Shown: one piece after another, positions 1-8,099 of the stretch | How the letters are laid out: each line of letters starts with the position of its first letter | Numbering within the stretch: position 1 is the first letter of the stretch | DNA from: Kribbella rubisoli | GTDB lineage: Bacteria; Actinomycetota; Actinomycetes; Propionibacteriales; Kribbellaceae | NCBI RefSeq assembly: GCF_004217145.1 | Contig: NZ_SHKR01000016.1 | Location: forward strand, 124,001-188,000 | Reading direction: 5' to 3' | Length of the DNA stretch: 64,000 bases | Notes under the pieces: generated by a model | The model's database searches: none | Told to the model about the DNA's origin: nothing | The model's input: only the letters and a program-made list of their open reading frames with translations | Made by a program: the position numbers and the translations under genes

Positions 1-906
1 CGCGCCCGGCTCTTGCTGGAACAGCTCGGAGCAGATGTGCTGGACACACTCCCGCGCGACGTGAACTTCCTGCTCAACCTCCAGTGCGTGCTCGAGGCCG
101 CGCTGGCAGTCGGAGACGAGCAGCTCGTCCGGACGGCGGCCGCGCTGCTGTCGCCGTACGAGAACCGGGCTGTCGTGAACGGCGGCGCTGTCTACTTCCA
201 CGGCGTCACGGACGACACACTGTCCCGTGCAGCCGCTCTCGTCGGCGACCTCGATCGCGCCGATCAACTACGCAGCCGAGCGCTGGCTACCTACTCGAGA
301 CTCGGCGCGACCTGGTGGTACGACCGCCTCCAGTCCGGCGGCGCTGTGGGCTGCACGGAGGCGGTCCATTTTCATCCGGCCGATGGCGGCGTTTGGGTGA
401 TCGGGGCCGGTGCCGGTCGACCGGTGCGAGGCCTGCGGGGCTTTGACTATCTCCACTTGCTTCTTGATCGGCCCGGCGAGAACGTCTCGGCCGTCGAGCT
501 GGTCACCGGTGGCAAGGGTACGGTCATCCAGTCCGACAGCGGGCCGCGGATCGATCGGCAGGCTGCGGCGGCGTACCGGCAGCGCCTCGCCGACCTTGCC
601 GCCGAACTCGCGGAGGCGGGCGATTGGGCGGACCTGTCCCGCGTCGAATCGCTCACCGCGGAGCGAGAAGCGCTCCTCGCCGAACTGAGCTCCGCCGAAG
701 GCCTCGGCGGCCGCGCTCGCGCTACCGGCTCGACCGCCGAACGAGCCCGAGTCGCAGCCACCAAAGCCATCGCCGCCGCCATCACCCGGATCGATGCAGT
801 CGATCCGGGTGTGGGCGCTCACCTCCGTGACGCGATCCGCACCGGCACCGACTGCACCTACCGGCCACGCCCCGATGACCGGCGGGCCTGGCTCCTCCGG
901 ACCTAG
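1..906 (+). CDS. C-terminal part of a large ATPase-type transcriptional regulator (5' end outside window)
   Basis: The reading frame is open from the first base, so this is the 3' end of a longer gene; its true start lies upstream. The first 120 or so residues are alpha-helical, Ala/Leu-rich and TPR-like, as in the C-terminal halves of LuxR/AfsR-type STAND ATPase regulators. Next comes a compact segment with the GLRGFDYLHLLL motif (about residues 135-146), then an Arg/Ala-rich helical tail with ERARVAATKAIAAAITRI. In actinobacterial regulators and cyclase-linked ATPases this wHTH-like plus helical tail module closes the protein. It ends in TAG at 904-906, converging with the VOC gene at 909. 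The ATPase domain cannot be seen, so the exact class is inferred. Confidence 0.6.
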   Translation, partial: RARLLLEQLGADVLDTLPRDVNFLLNLQCVLEAALAVGDEQLVRTAAALLSPYENRAVVNGGAVYFHGVTDDTLSRAAALVGDLDRADQLRSRALATYSRLGATWWYDRLQSGGAVGCTEAVHFHPADGGVWVIGAGAGRPVRGLRGFDYLHLLLDRPGENVSAVELVTGGKGTVIQSDSGPRIDRQAAAAYRQRLADLAAELAEAGDWADLSRVESLTAEREALLAELSSAEGLGGRARATGSTAERARVAATKAIAAAITRIDAVDPGVGAHLRDAIRTGTDCTYRPRPDDRRAWLLRT

Positions 907-908
907 GG

Positions 909-1298
909 CTATGCGGCCGGCGGGGTGAAGATGCCGAACTGGTTGCCGGACGGGTCGCGGAGGTAGGCGAACGCCGGGGTGCCGGGGGCGGGGTCGGTGT
1001 TCTTGCTGATGAGCGTGCCGCCGAGTTGTTCCGCCTGAGCGCAGGTGGCTTCGAGGTCGGCGACGAGGATGTAGAAGACGGCGTGGTTGGGCAGCTGGCC
1101 GCCGGTGCCGAAGATGCCGCCCATCGGTTGCTGGGCGCCGGAGGCGGTGATGTTGCGGTAGTCCAGGCCGCCCGAGGTGAGGCTGCCGGACGACTCGAAC
1201 GTCCAGTCGAACAGGTTGCCGTAGAACTTCTGCGCACCGTCCGGGTCGTCGCTCGCGACCTCGAACCAGGCCAGCGTGCCGGCGGCGGGATTCGTCAT
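909..1298 (-). CDS. VOC-family (glyoxalase/bleomycin-resistance-like) protein
   Basis: A 129-residue single-domain protein with two beta-alpha-beta3 modules: N-terminal TLAWFEVASDDPDGAQKFYG and C-terminal VFYILVADLEAT with DPSGNQFGIF. Members bind a metal or small ligands; the substrate here is unknown. An in-frame extension reaches 1337, but the ATG at 1298 is preceded by GGAGAG at good spacing and starts the family-like MTNPAAG sequence, so it was chosen. It lies 62 bp downstream of the WYL regulator on the same strand and may be co-transcribed with it. Confidence 0.85.
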   Translation of the reverse strand: MTNPAAGTLAWFEVASDDPDGAQKFYGNLFDWTFESSGSLTSGGLDYRNITASGAQQPMGGIFGTGGQLPNHAVFYILVADLEATCAQAEQLGGTLISKNTDPAPGTPAFAYLRDPSGNQFGIFTPPAA

Positions 1299-1360
1299 GG
1301 GATCTCTCCTTCGTCGAACTGTTTCGGTAGAGCCCACGGTTTCAGCGGTTCGCGACAGCC

Positions 1361-2095
1361 CTATGTCGGAGTTGGAAAAAGATCCTCGGGATGCAAGGCG
1401 ACGGCCGGCAGTTTGGTCTCGAAGCCGTCGACGTGCAGGTCACCGGTGGCCTGCGGTCGGTGCGGCAGTATCGGCGTGCGCTCGGCCTTGGTGATGCGGT
1501 CCATCCGGAAGACCCGGTCCTCCCGGCGCAGATGGCACCAGGCCGTCAGGTAGGAGCCCTTCGGGCCGACGACCCAGTGTTGAGGCTCGACGTCGCGGAC
1601 GGTTTCTACACCGTCGCCATCGGTGTAGAAGATCCGCAGTACCTGGTTGTCGCGGACGGCGCGCCAGATCTGCTCGGCGACGTCGCCGTCCGGATCAGGC
1701 GTCGGCCGGATCAGCAGCCGGATCTTCGCTGCCGCGGTGCGCGCCTCGTCGAGGGCGTGCTTCGGCATGGCGGCGACGATCTTCTGCAGCGCGGTCCGGG
1801 AGTCTCGGGCGAACAGCACCTGATCGCTGCCGCTCAGGGCGACAGCGACAGCCATTGCCTCACGGGCGGTGAAGTTGAGCGGTGGCAGGCTCATCGCCCG
1901 GTCCACGCTGTACCCGCCCGTGCGGCCCTGCTTCGTTGCCAGCGGCACTCCGGCCTGACCGAGCGCGCTCAGATCGCGCTCGATCGTCCTGACGCTGACC
2001 TCGAAACGGGCCGCCAACTGCCGCGCCGTACGTCCTCTCGGCCCCGCTGCCCGCAGTTCCTCGGCGAGGGCGTACAGCCGATCGATCCGGTTCAT
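1361..2095 (-). CDS. WYL-domain (YafY-type) transcriptional regulator
   Basis: A 244-residue regulator with an N-terminal DeoR-like winged helix (about 1-60, with ARFEVSVRTIERDL as recognition region) followed by a WYL ligand-sensing domain (about 135-235, including VLRIFYTDGDGVETVRDVEP). It sits between two VOC genes on the same strand, a common arrangement in actinobacteria in which the regulator controls its glyoxalase-like neighbours. There is no Shine-Dalgarno; TAGCCT ends 6 nt before the ATG, so the mRNA is probably leaderless. Two CAGTTACTG units lie just upstream of that -10 and are the likely operator. The effector is unknown. Confidence 0.88.
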   Translation of the reverse strand: MNRIDRLYALAEELRAAGPRGRTARQLAARFEVSVRTIERDLSALGQAGVPLATKQGRTGGYSVDRAMSLPPLNFTAREAMAVAVALSGSDQVLFARDSRTALQKIVAAMPKHALDEARTAAAKIRLLIRPTPDPDGDVAEQIWRAVRDNQVLRIFYTDGDGVETVRDVEPQHWVVGPKGSYLTAWCHLRREDRVFRMDRITKAERTPILPHRPQATGDLHVDGFETKLPAVALHPEDLFPTPT

Positions 2096-2101
2096 ACAGG
2101 C

Positions 2102-2142
2102 AGGCTAAGGACCTCCACGGACAGTTACTGTGTCAGTTACTG
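2102..2142 (-). promoter_or_regulatory. Leaderless promoter and tandem palindromic operator of the WYL regulator gene
   Basis: On the minus strand TAGCCT (2107-2102) is followed by 6 nt and the ATG at 2095. Upstream, CAGTTACTG occurs at 2122-2130 and again at 2134-2142. Each unit is a CAGT-n-ACTG palindrome and the two are 12 bp apart, roughly one helical turn. The second unit overlaps the stop of the upstream VOC gene. The position suits autoregulation; the binding protein is inferred. Confidence 0.55.
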
Positions 2143-2763
2143 GGGAAGCTCGGTGCCGGTGCCTTCCGCGAACATGTAGGCGGCGTACCAGGCCGGCCAG
2201 TTCGCGTCCGCTTCACCGGTGCGGGCCTCGTGCTCGCCGTGGGCGGCGGCTGCGCGCGTCAGCGCGGCCTCGAGGTCCTGGACCGTCATGTACGTCGTCT
2301 CCTCGACGCGCCCAGGCAGCCGCGTGGTGACCTCCTGCAGCAGCCAGGTGTTGCCGTCGGGGTCGCTGAACGTCGCGAACGAGCTGTAGCTCGCACTCTC
2401 GTCGGCCGGCCCGTCCACCCGCCCGTTCCCGTCGGCGACTTCGAACTGCGCACCGGGCGCGCCCGGGTGGAAGACCTCGCTGACCTTGGCGCCGTGCGCG
2501 AGCAGCTCCGACCGTGCCGCCTCGACATCGGTGACGACCAGGTAGAGCCCCTGCGCCGTACCCGGAGCAGCCGAGGTGATGTTCGTGCCGAACTGGACCG
2601 AGGCCGGCGAGCCCGGCGGCGTGAACTGGACGACGCGGAACCCGTTGTCGAACGCGAAGTCGGCGTCGAGCCGCCACCCGAGCCCGGTGTAGAACTCCTT
2701 CGACCGGTCGGTGTCCGCAACCGGGATGACGACGGCCTCGAGCTTCAGGTCGGTGTTGCTCAT
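2137..2763 (-). CDS. VOC-family protein with C-terminal extension
   Basis: 208 residues. The N-terminal 130 residues form a VOC domain (VVIPVADTDRSKEFYTGLGW at the start; FSDPDGNTWLLQEV near the end). A roughly 70-residue helical tail with TYMTVQDLEAALTRAAAAHG and NWPAWYAAYM follows, seen in a subset of actinobacterial VOC proteins. The ATG at 2763 follows GGAGG, so a longer in-frame start at 2829 was rejected. It is the upstream gene of a minus-strand VOC-WYL-VOC group, and its stop lies in the operator-like repeats of the WYL gene. Confidence 0.85.
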   Translation of the reverse strand: MSNTDLKLEAVVIPVADTDRSKEFYTGLGWRLDADFAFDNGFRVVQFTPPGSPASVQFGTNITSAAPGTAQGLYLVVTDVEAARSELLAHGAKVSEVFHPGAPGAQFEVADGNGRVDGPADESASYSSFATFSDPDGNTWLLQEVTTRLPGRVEETTYMTVQDLEAALTRAAAAHGEHEARTGEADANWPAWYAAYMFAEGTGTELPQ

Positions 2764-2875
2764 GTCTTCCTCCAGAGATGTTCTTGATCCGTTGACGCCT
2801 AATCTGCCGCCTGAGGACCGCAATGACACCAGGGAGAATCACTGGTCATTACCCTGGCGAGCTGATAGCGGGATC

Positions 2876-2881
2876 TAGACT
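2876..2881 (+). promoter_or_regulatory. -10 box of a leaderless promoter for the antiporter gene
   Basis: TAGACT lies 8 nt before the GTG at 2890 and there is no purine-rich ribosome site. No good -35 is visible about 17 bp upstream. Confidence 0.5.
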
Positions 2882-2889
2882 GCCGTCGC

Positions 2890-4602
2890 GTGGACCACCA
2901 GTTCGTTCTGATTGCCGGTGCGGGGCTCGCGATCATGATCGCCGCGTCGGTGTTCGCGCGGCGGACCGGGGTGGCGGCGCCGTTGCTGCTGGTCGCGCTG
3001 GGGATCGGCGCGAGCTACCTGCCGAGTACGCCGGCGATCCACATCGAGCCCGAGATCATCCTCGCGGGCGTCCTCCCGCCGCTGCTGTACGCGTCGGCGG
3101 TCCAGCTGCCGGTTCTCGACGTACGGCGGAACGTGGCGCTGATCTCGTGGTTGTCGGTCGTGATGGTGATCGTGTCGGCGCTGGCGATCGGGGCGCTGGT
3201 GCACGCGCTGTTCCCGAGCATCTCGTTCGCGCTGGCGACCGCGCTCGGCGCCGTGGTGAGCCCGACCGACGCGGTCGCGGCGACGGCGATCGGGCACCGG
3301 GTCGGGCTGCCGCCACGGCTGATGACCGTGCTCGAAGGTGAGAGTCTCGTCAACGACGCGTCGGCGCTCGTCGTTCTCCGTACGGCGGTCGCCGCGCTCG
3401 CCGTGACGACGCACTTCAGCCTCGGCGACACGATCCTCGACTTCGCCTGGGCGGTCGTCGGCGCAGTGCTGATCGGGCTGGTTGTCGGTGTGCTCACGGC
3501 TCTGTTGCGCCAGCGGCTCGACGATCCGGTGCTGAACACGACGATCTCGTTCGCCGTACCGTTCCTTGCGTACTTCCCGGCCGAGGAGGTGGGCGCTTCC
3601 GGCGTACTCGCCGTAGTGATGGCCGGTCTGCTGACGGGCGCGGTGGGGAGCCGGAGGTTCAGTGCGCGGGACCGGCAGACGCAGGCGACCACGTGGACGA
3701 CGATCAGCTTCATCCTGGAGAGCGGCGTCTTCCTCGCGATGGGTTACCAGCTGCCGGAGCTCGTCAACGACGCCCGCGCGGAGACGACGGTCGGTGAGAT
3801 CACGGCGCTCGTGCTGCTGGTGGTCGGCCTGCTGATTGCGCTGCGGTTCCTTGGGTTGGCGTGGCCCGCCCTGCAGTTCCGGTTCGGCTCGAGCAATCGC
3901 ACCGAGCAGACCCGGGCCAGGCTGAGCCAGTTCGAGGAACACCTCGACGCGATGGAGCCGTCGGGGGAGCGGGAGGAGAGCCGCCTCGCTTGGGCTCGCA
4001 AACGGCTGGCCCGCGGTCAGGCGGACGCGGATTTCGAGGAGCGCGAACCGATCACGGCCCGTGGGATGCTCGTGCTCGCCTGGGCCGGGATGCGTGGAGT
4101 CGTCACGGTCGCGGCAGCCCAGACCATTCCGGCCGGTACGCCGCACCGCGCGACCGTCGTACTCGCAGCGTTCATCGTCGCGCTGATCACGCTCGTGGGC
4201 TTCGGTCTGTCGCTGCCCGCGGTGATCGCGCGGATGCGGTTCCGCCCGGAGAGCGCCGAGGAGAAGCGCGACTCCGTGACGGCGCTGATGCGGCAGATCG
4301 GAGAGGCCGCGATCGACGCGCTCGGCCCGCTGGAGGAGCAGACCGTCGACGGCGAACCGCTCGATCCCGAAGCGGTCAGCGCGCTGAAGGAACGGATCGT
4401 GCCTCGGCTGGTGTCCGGGAGCCGGCAGCTCCGGGACACCAAGCCGGACACGCGCGAACAGATGGCCGTCCTGCAGCGGCGGTATCTGGACGCGATGCGG
4501 GAGGCCCTCGAGGCGGAGCGGAGTGTCGGCGCCTACAGCTCAGACGCCTACCGCTTCGTCGAAGGCTTCCTCGACACGTTCGAGCAACGCTTCACCGCCT
4601 AA
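2890..4602 (+). CDS. Na+/H+ antiporter (CPA1/NhaP type)
   Basis: A 570-residue membrane protein with about 11-12 hydrophobic segments in its first 410 residues, from FVLIAGAGLAIMIAASVFA to a block ending near VGFGLSLPAVIARM. Family signatures are ALGAVVSPTDAVAATAIG and LEGESLVNDASALVVLR, which carry the acidic residues expected for ion exchange. A charged insert (about 325-375) precedes the last membrane segments and a cytoplasmic tail of about 140 residues closes the protein. It should exchange cytoplasmic Na+ or K+ for H+. The GTG start is set by the -10 box 8 nt upstream. Its TAA overlaps the stop of the convergent hydrolase by 4 bp. Confidence 0.9.
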   Translation: MDHQFVLIAGAGLAIMIAASVFARRTGVAAPLLLVALGIGASYLPSTPAIHIEPEIILAGVLPPLLYASAVQLPVLDVRRNVALISWLSVVMVIVSALAIGALVHALFPSISFALATALGAVVSPTDAVAATAIGHRVGLPPRLMTVLEGESLVNDASALVVLRTAVAALAVTTHFSLGDTILDFAWAVVGAVLIGLVVGVLTALLRQRLDDPVLNTTISFAVPFLAYFPAEEVGASGVLAVVMAGLLTGAVGSRRFSARDRQTQATTWTTISFILESGVFLAMGYQLPELVNDARAETTVGEITALVLLVVGLLIALRFLGLAWPALQFRFGSSNRTEQTRARLSQFEEHLDAMEPSGEREESRLAWARKRLARGQADADFEEREPITARGMLVLAWAGMRGVVTVAAAQTIPAGTPHRATVVLAAFIVALITLVGFGLSLPAVIARMRFRPESAEEKRDSVTALMRQIGEAAIDALGPLEEQTVDGEPLDPEAVSALKERIVPRLVSGSRQLRDTKPDTREQMAVLQRRYLDAMREALEAERSVGAYSSDAYRFVEGFLDTFEQRFTA

Positions 4603-5336
4603 CGCAGGTGACGTGTGAAGAACCGCACCATGCTGTCGGCCTCGAAGCGCGGCACGTCTTTGTGAGCGCCCGCGTTGGCGTGCAGGCTCTTCTCCGTTGA
4701 TGCGAACGCATCGAACAACGCCATCCCGGATTGCCGCGGGATGTGCTGGTCGTCCCATTGCAGCGCGAACTCGACCGGCACCTTGATCCGACGGGCATGC
4801 TCGGCGAGCGTCTCGTCGTACCAGAAGATGCCGAACACCGCTGCGGTGATCCGCGGATCGACGGCCGTCAGCGGTATGCCGATGGCCGTGCCCATGTTGA
4901 GCCCGAAGTACCCGAACGGACCGGCGATCCCGGGGAGCTGCTCGAGTGCGTCGAGGGTTGCCTGCCATTCGGGTACGGCGCGCTCGGCCAGGTGGAGGTT
5001 GTACGGGACCACGATCGGGCCGACCGGTTCGCCGACCTCCATCGCGTGCTGCATCGCGACGGTTTCGCGCTCGTCCCGCGCCGTACACGGCCGGTCGCCG
5101 TGGCCGGGAGCGTCGATCGAAACGGCGTGGAATCCGGCCGCTGTGAGCAGCTGAGCCCGCCCGACCATCGGGGCAGCCTTGCTGTCGCGCCCGCCGCCGT
5201 GGCCGAGGAGCACCACAGGAGCTTGGTCGACGTCCGCGGGTGACCAGAGCATGCCGTGGACGTCGCCGAGGGTGAACTCGCGTTCGAGGACGCCGTTCGT
5301 GGTGGCGGTGCTGATCAACTGCAAAGAAGTAGTCAT
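4599..5336 (-). CDS. Alpha/beta-hydrolase-fold protein with altered nucleophile elbow
   Basis: 245 residues from ATG 5336, which follows GGAAAGG. The fold is clear: VVLLGHGGG (oxyanion region), a strand-helix core, and a C-terminal WDDQHIP segment and GAHKDVPRF supplying acid/His candidates. The nucleophile elbow, normally GxSxG, reads GLNMG, with an AAC Asn codon at 4898-4896, so serine-hydrolase activity is doubtful. An in-frame GTG at 5384 would add 16 residues and directly abuts the stop of a 19-codon leader ORF. A hairpin at 5349-5378 overlaps the ribosome site. It may be a non-catalytic binding protein or use another residue. Confidence 0.82.
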   Translation of the reverse strand: MTTSLQLISTATTNGVLEREFTLGDVHGMLWSPADVDQAPVVLLGHGGGRDSKAAPMVGRAQLLTAAGFHAVSIDAPGHGDRPCTARDERETVAMQHAMEVGEPVGPIVVPYNLHLAERAVPEWQATLDALEQLPGIAGPFGYFGLNMGTAIGIPLTAVDPRITAAVFGIFWYDETLAEHARRIKVPVEFALQWDDQHIPRQSGMALFDAFASTEKSLHANAGAHKDVPRFEADSMVRFFTRHLR

Positions 5337-5348
5337 GATCGTGCCTTT

Positions 5349-5378
5349 CCAGGAGTGCCTGCGTGTTGGCGCTCCTGG
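5349..5378 (-). promoter_or_regulatory. Hairpin in the hydrolase 5' leader
   Basis: In the minus-strand RNA CCAGGAG pairs with CTCCTGG; a single mismatch is followed by GCC/GGC, leaving an 8-nt loop. The 3' arm runs into the GGAAAGG ribosome site of the hydrolase gene, so folding could mask it. It lies directly after the stop of a short leader ORF. Confidence 0.45.
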
Positions 5379-5384
5379 CGACAC

Positions 5385-5444
5385 CTACGTCGGTCGCCGC
5401 TCCGTGACGGTGAGAGGGAGCACCCATCTCGATACCTCGCGCAT
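5385..5444 (-). CDS. Putative 19-residue leader peptide
   Basis: An ATG at 5444 preceded by a strong GAGGAGGTG at about 8 nt opens a 19-codon frame (starting MREVSRWVLP) that ends in TAG at 5387-5385. The next codon, GTG at 5384, is in frame with the downstream hydrolase. A short, well-initiated ORF followed by a hairpin over the next ribosome site is the layout of a translational attenuator or uORF. The peptide has no amino-acid run such as clustered Cys or Trp to name a signal. It may be chance. Confidence 0.35.
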   Translation of the reverse strand: MREVSRWVLPLTVTERRPT

Positions 5445-5517
5445 GGTGCTCACCTCCTCGTGTGAAGTCACGTTCGCCGGGAACGGTACAGGTCGGGCGG
5501 GTGCCGCCGCCATTGAA

Positions 5518-6918
5518 TTACCAGTCGGCGACGCGTTCCTGACTTCGGTCCTCGGTGGCGACCAGCACGTCCAGCAGGAACTCCTGCAGGTCGGTGCGGA
5601 TGTCGCGGTGGAGCGGATCGTCCCAGAGGTTCTGCAGCTCGTCGGGGTCGGCGGTCAGGTCGTACAGCTCGCCGGTGCGCTCGTGGGAGGTCGCGTGCTG
5701 GACGACGAGCTTCCACTGGTCGCGGCGGAGCATGGTGAGGTGGACGGGTGGATCGTACGGGTGGCCGCTGTTGCGGTACTCGCTCAACGCCCAGCCGCGA
5801 CCGGTCTGCTGATTAGTGGCCAAGGACAACAGGTCTTGGCCCTGGCCGCGAGGCTGCAGTCCGGCGGCGGTGAGGATGGTCGGGGCCAGGTCGATCCATT
5901 GGACCAGCTCGGCGCAGCGCGTGCCGGACTTCACGTGGGACGGCCAGCGGAGGATGAGCGGGACGCGGACCGCCTGCTCGTACATCATCGGGCCCTTGAG
6001 CATCAGCTGGTGGTCGCCGAGCATTTCGCCGTGGTCGCTGGTGAAGATCACGAGCGTGTCGTCACTCAGCCCTTGGGCGTCGAGGGCGTCGAGGATGCGG
6101 CCGACTTCGTCGTCCACGAGCGTGACCATCGCGTAGTACGCGGCCTTGACCTCTTGGAGTTCCTCGGGGGAGTACGACGTGTAGCCGCGCGCGTGTCCGG
6201 CGTACGACGCCTCTGAGGCCTCGGACTGGATCGGGGGCTTGCTCGCGAGGTCGTCGGGGATGGGGCGGGACAGCTGCTTCTCGCGGTAGCGGCGTACGTA
6301 GTCGTCGGGGGCGCCGAAGCCGTGGTGCGGGTCGAAGAAGTTCGCGATGAACAGGAAGGGCTTGTCGCGATCGCGGGAGTGGGTGAGGAAATCGACGGTC
6401 TGGTCGCCGATCCACCGGCTGTAGTGCAGGTCGGTCGGGAGGGAGTCGTAGTCGATGGCCATACCCTCGGCGCCGGCGAGGTCGGGGCGGAGCGTATGGA
6501 GCCAGCGGTGGTATTCGTTCTCGGAGGAGCCCGGGTACGGGTCGTGCGCCCAGCGGAAGACGCGGAAGCCGTCGTCGAGGCGCTTCTCGGACCTGCCGCC
6601 GAAGCAGGCGTTCAGGTGGAACTTGCCGACGAGGCCGCAGTCGTAGCCGGCGTCGGCCAGATCCTTGGTGAACAGGCGCTCGTGGTCGGGCAGGCCGACA
6701 CCGTTCGCCCAGAGGCCGTGGGCGTGGACATACCGGCCGGTCATCAGGCTCGCGCGGGAGGGGGCGCAGACCGGGCTCTGGACGTAGCAGTTCTCGAAGA
6801 GCACGCCTTGCGCGGCGAGGCGGTCAAGGTTCGGCGTCTCGATCTCGTCGTTGCCGTAGGCACCCAATGCCGAGAACCGTTGCTGGTCGGTGCAGATGAG
6901 CAGGACGTTGGGCGGCAT
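5518..6918 (-). CDS. Sulfatase (arylsulfatase-type, Cys class)
   Basis: 466 residues. The N-terminal LLICTDQQRFSALGAYGN holds metal-binding Asp residues. The sulfatase signature CAPSR begins at Cys51, the residue oxidised to formylglycine by FGE. IFTSDHGEMLGDHQLMLKG provides the second Asp-His metal site. No signal peptide is seen, so it is probably cytoplasmic. It should hydrolyse sulfate esters, perhaps on glycans given the ROK regulator, second sulfatase and GH51 remnant next door. ATG 6918 was chosen because TAGACT ends 7 nt upstream and the protein aligns from MPPNVLL; the longer frame to 7029 runs into the ROK gene. No FGE gene is in the window. Confidence 0.92.
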   Translation of the reverse strand: MPPNVLLICTDQQRFSALGAYGNDEIETPNLDRLAAQGVLFENCYVQSPVCAPSRASLMTGRYVHAHGLWANGVGLPDHERLFTKDLADAGYDCGLVGKFHLNACFGGRSEKRLDDGFRVFRWAHDPYPGSSENEYHRWLHTLRPDLAGAEGMAIDYDSLPTDLHYSRWIGDQTVDFLTHSRDRDKPFLFIANFFDPHHGFGAPDDYVRRYREKQLSRPIPDDLASKPPIQSEASEASYAGHARGYTSYSPEELQEVKAAYYAMVTLVDDEVGRILDALDAQGLSDDTLVIFTSDHGEMLGDHQLMLKGPMMYEQAVRVPLILRWPSHVKSGTRCAELVQWIDLAPTILTAAGLQPRGQGQDLLSLATNQQTGRGWALSEYRNSGHPYDPPVHLTMLRRDQWKLVVQHATSHERTGELYDLTADPDELQNLWDDPLHRDIRTDLQEFLLDVLVATEDRSQERVADW

Positions 6919-6925
6919 GCAGCTC

Positions 6926-6958
6926 AGTCTATTAAATTCGGACTGTTGACAAAAATAT
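6926..6958. promoter_or_regulatory. AT-rich divergent promoter/operator between sulfatase and ROK regulator
   Basis: A short AT-rich island in an otherwise GC-rich region. On the minus strand TAGACT (6931-6926) gives a leaderless start for the sulfatase, with TTGTCA at 6952-6947 as a loose -35. On the plus strand a consensus TTGACA sits at 6946-6951, only 5 nt before the ROK start. TATTAAA and AAAAATA flank the centre like the A/T tracts of ROK operators. The ROK protein probably binds here to control both directions. Confidence 0.45.
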
Positions 6959-8099
6959 GCCACACCGGCCAAAGTCAGATCCTGTGGCAACCAAGTCCTT
7001 CGGCCCGCTCCGGCTTCTCCGAGAAACACACGAAGGCCGGGTCCTCACTGCCCTGCGGACCCAGGGCCCGCTCACTCGCGCCCAGTTGGCCGACCAGACG
7101 GGCCTGTCCCGCGCGACCCTGTCCTCGATCGTCCAAACCCTCCTCGCGAACCAGGCGGTCACCGAGGCGGGTCCGAGCGAAGCTGCCGCGATCCGTGGGA
7201 GGGGGCGACCGGTCTCGGTGCTGACGCTGAACCCGGCGGGCGGGCTCGCGGTGGGGATGGATCTGGGACACCGTCGGATTCAGGTGACGGTCGCGAACGT
7301 TGCGCACGAGATCGTCGCGTCCGATGGGATCGCCTGCGCGGAACGTACGCCTTGGGTACGTCGAGTGCAGCTCGCGATCGACCTGGTCGACGGGCTGACC
7401 ACCCGCCACGCCATCTCGCTGTCTTCGCTGGCCGGACTTGGAGTGGGCATCGTCGGCCCAGTCCCATCGGACCGAGCCGGGTTGGTGCGTGATGCGCTGG
7501 CCGGGCGGTTCGGCGTACCGGTGTTTGTGGACAACAACACCCGGCTTGCTGCGCTCGCGGAGGCGACCTGGGGCGCGGCGGCCGGGGTTGAGAGTGTGCT
7601 TTACCTGCGGCTCTCGTACGGCGTCGGTGGCGGGCTGGTGCTCGGCGGGCGGCTGCTGGCGGGGGCCGGCGGAGCGGCGGGGGAGTTGGGGCATATCAGC
7701 GTCGACCGGGACGGACCGCGGTGTTCGTGCGGCGGGCGCGGCTGCCTGGAGCGGTATCTGGCAAGCCTGCTCGACGAGTACGGCGGCTTCGACGAGCTCA
7801 TCCAGGCAGCCGGCGCGATGAAGGCGGCCGGCACGTGCGTCGGCGAGGTCCTGGCCGCTGCCTGCAACACCGTCAACCCCGAGGTGGTCGTGATCGGCGG
7901 CGAGCTGACCGGCGCAGGGGAGGACCTGTTCCGCCCGCTCCGCGCCGCCCTCCGCGGACACACCCACACGCAGGTCCACCGCAGCCTGCGCGTCACGCAA
8001 GCAGAGCTCGGGTACGACGCGGCCGCCCGCGGCGGGATCGCTCTCGTGCTCACCAACCCACCCGAGGAGGCCGAGTGGCGAAGAACATCCTGTTCCTGA
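6957..8099 (+). CDS. ROK-family transcriptional regulator
   Basis: 380 residues: an N-terminal winged helix (about 25-75, TRAQLADQTGLSRATLSSIV) followed by a ROK sugar-kinase-like domain. The ROK hallmarks are GMDLGHRRIQVTVA, FVDNNTRLAALAEA, GELGHISVD and the zinc motif CSCGGRGCLE. Such NagC/XylR-like proteins sense a sugar and repress catabolic genes. It is divergent from one sulfatase gene and overlaps the start of another by 25 bp, so it is placed to control both. The start is ATG 6957; GTG 6982 is an alternative because a TTGACA sits too close to the ATG. The effector is probably a sugar released by the locus, which is inference. Confidence 0.88.
   Translation: MPHRPKSDPVATKSFGPLRLLRETHEGRVLTALRTQGPLTRAQLADQTGLSRATLSSIVQTLLANQAVTEAGPSEAAAIRGRGRPVSVLTLNPAGGLAVGMDLGHRRIQVTVANVAHEIVASDGIACAERTPWVRRVQLAIDLVDGLTTRHAISLSSLAGLGVGIVGPVPSDRAGLVRDALAGRFGVPVFVDNNTRLAALAEATWGAAAGVESVLYLRLSYGVGGGLVLGGRLLAGAGGAAGELGHISVDRDGPRCSCGGRGCLERYLASLLDEYGGFDELIQAAGAMKAAGTCVGEVLAAACNTVNPEVVVIGGELTGAGEDLFRPLRAALRGHTHTQVHRSLRVTQAELGYDAAARGGIALVLTNPPEEAEWRRTSCS

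Noticed and set aside
6946..6951. Consensus -35 TTGACA upstream of the ROK gene
   Set aside because: It lies 5 nt before the ATG and has no TANNNT at 16-19 bp downstream, so it is not a normal promoter for that start; kept only as part of the operator region.
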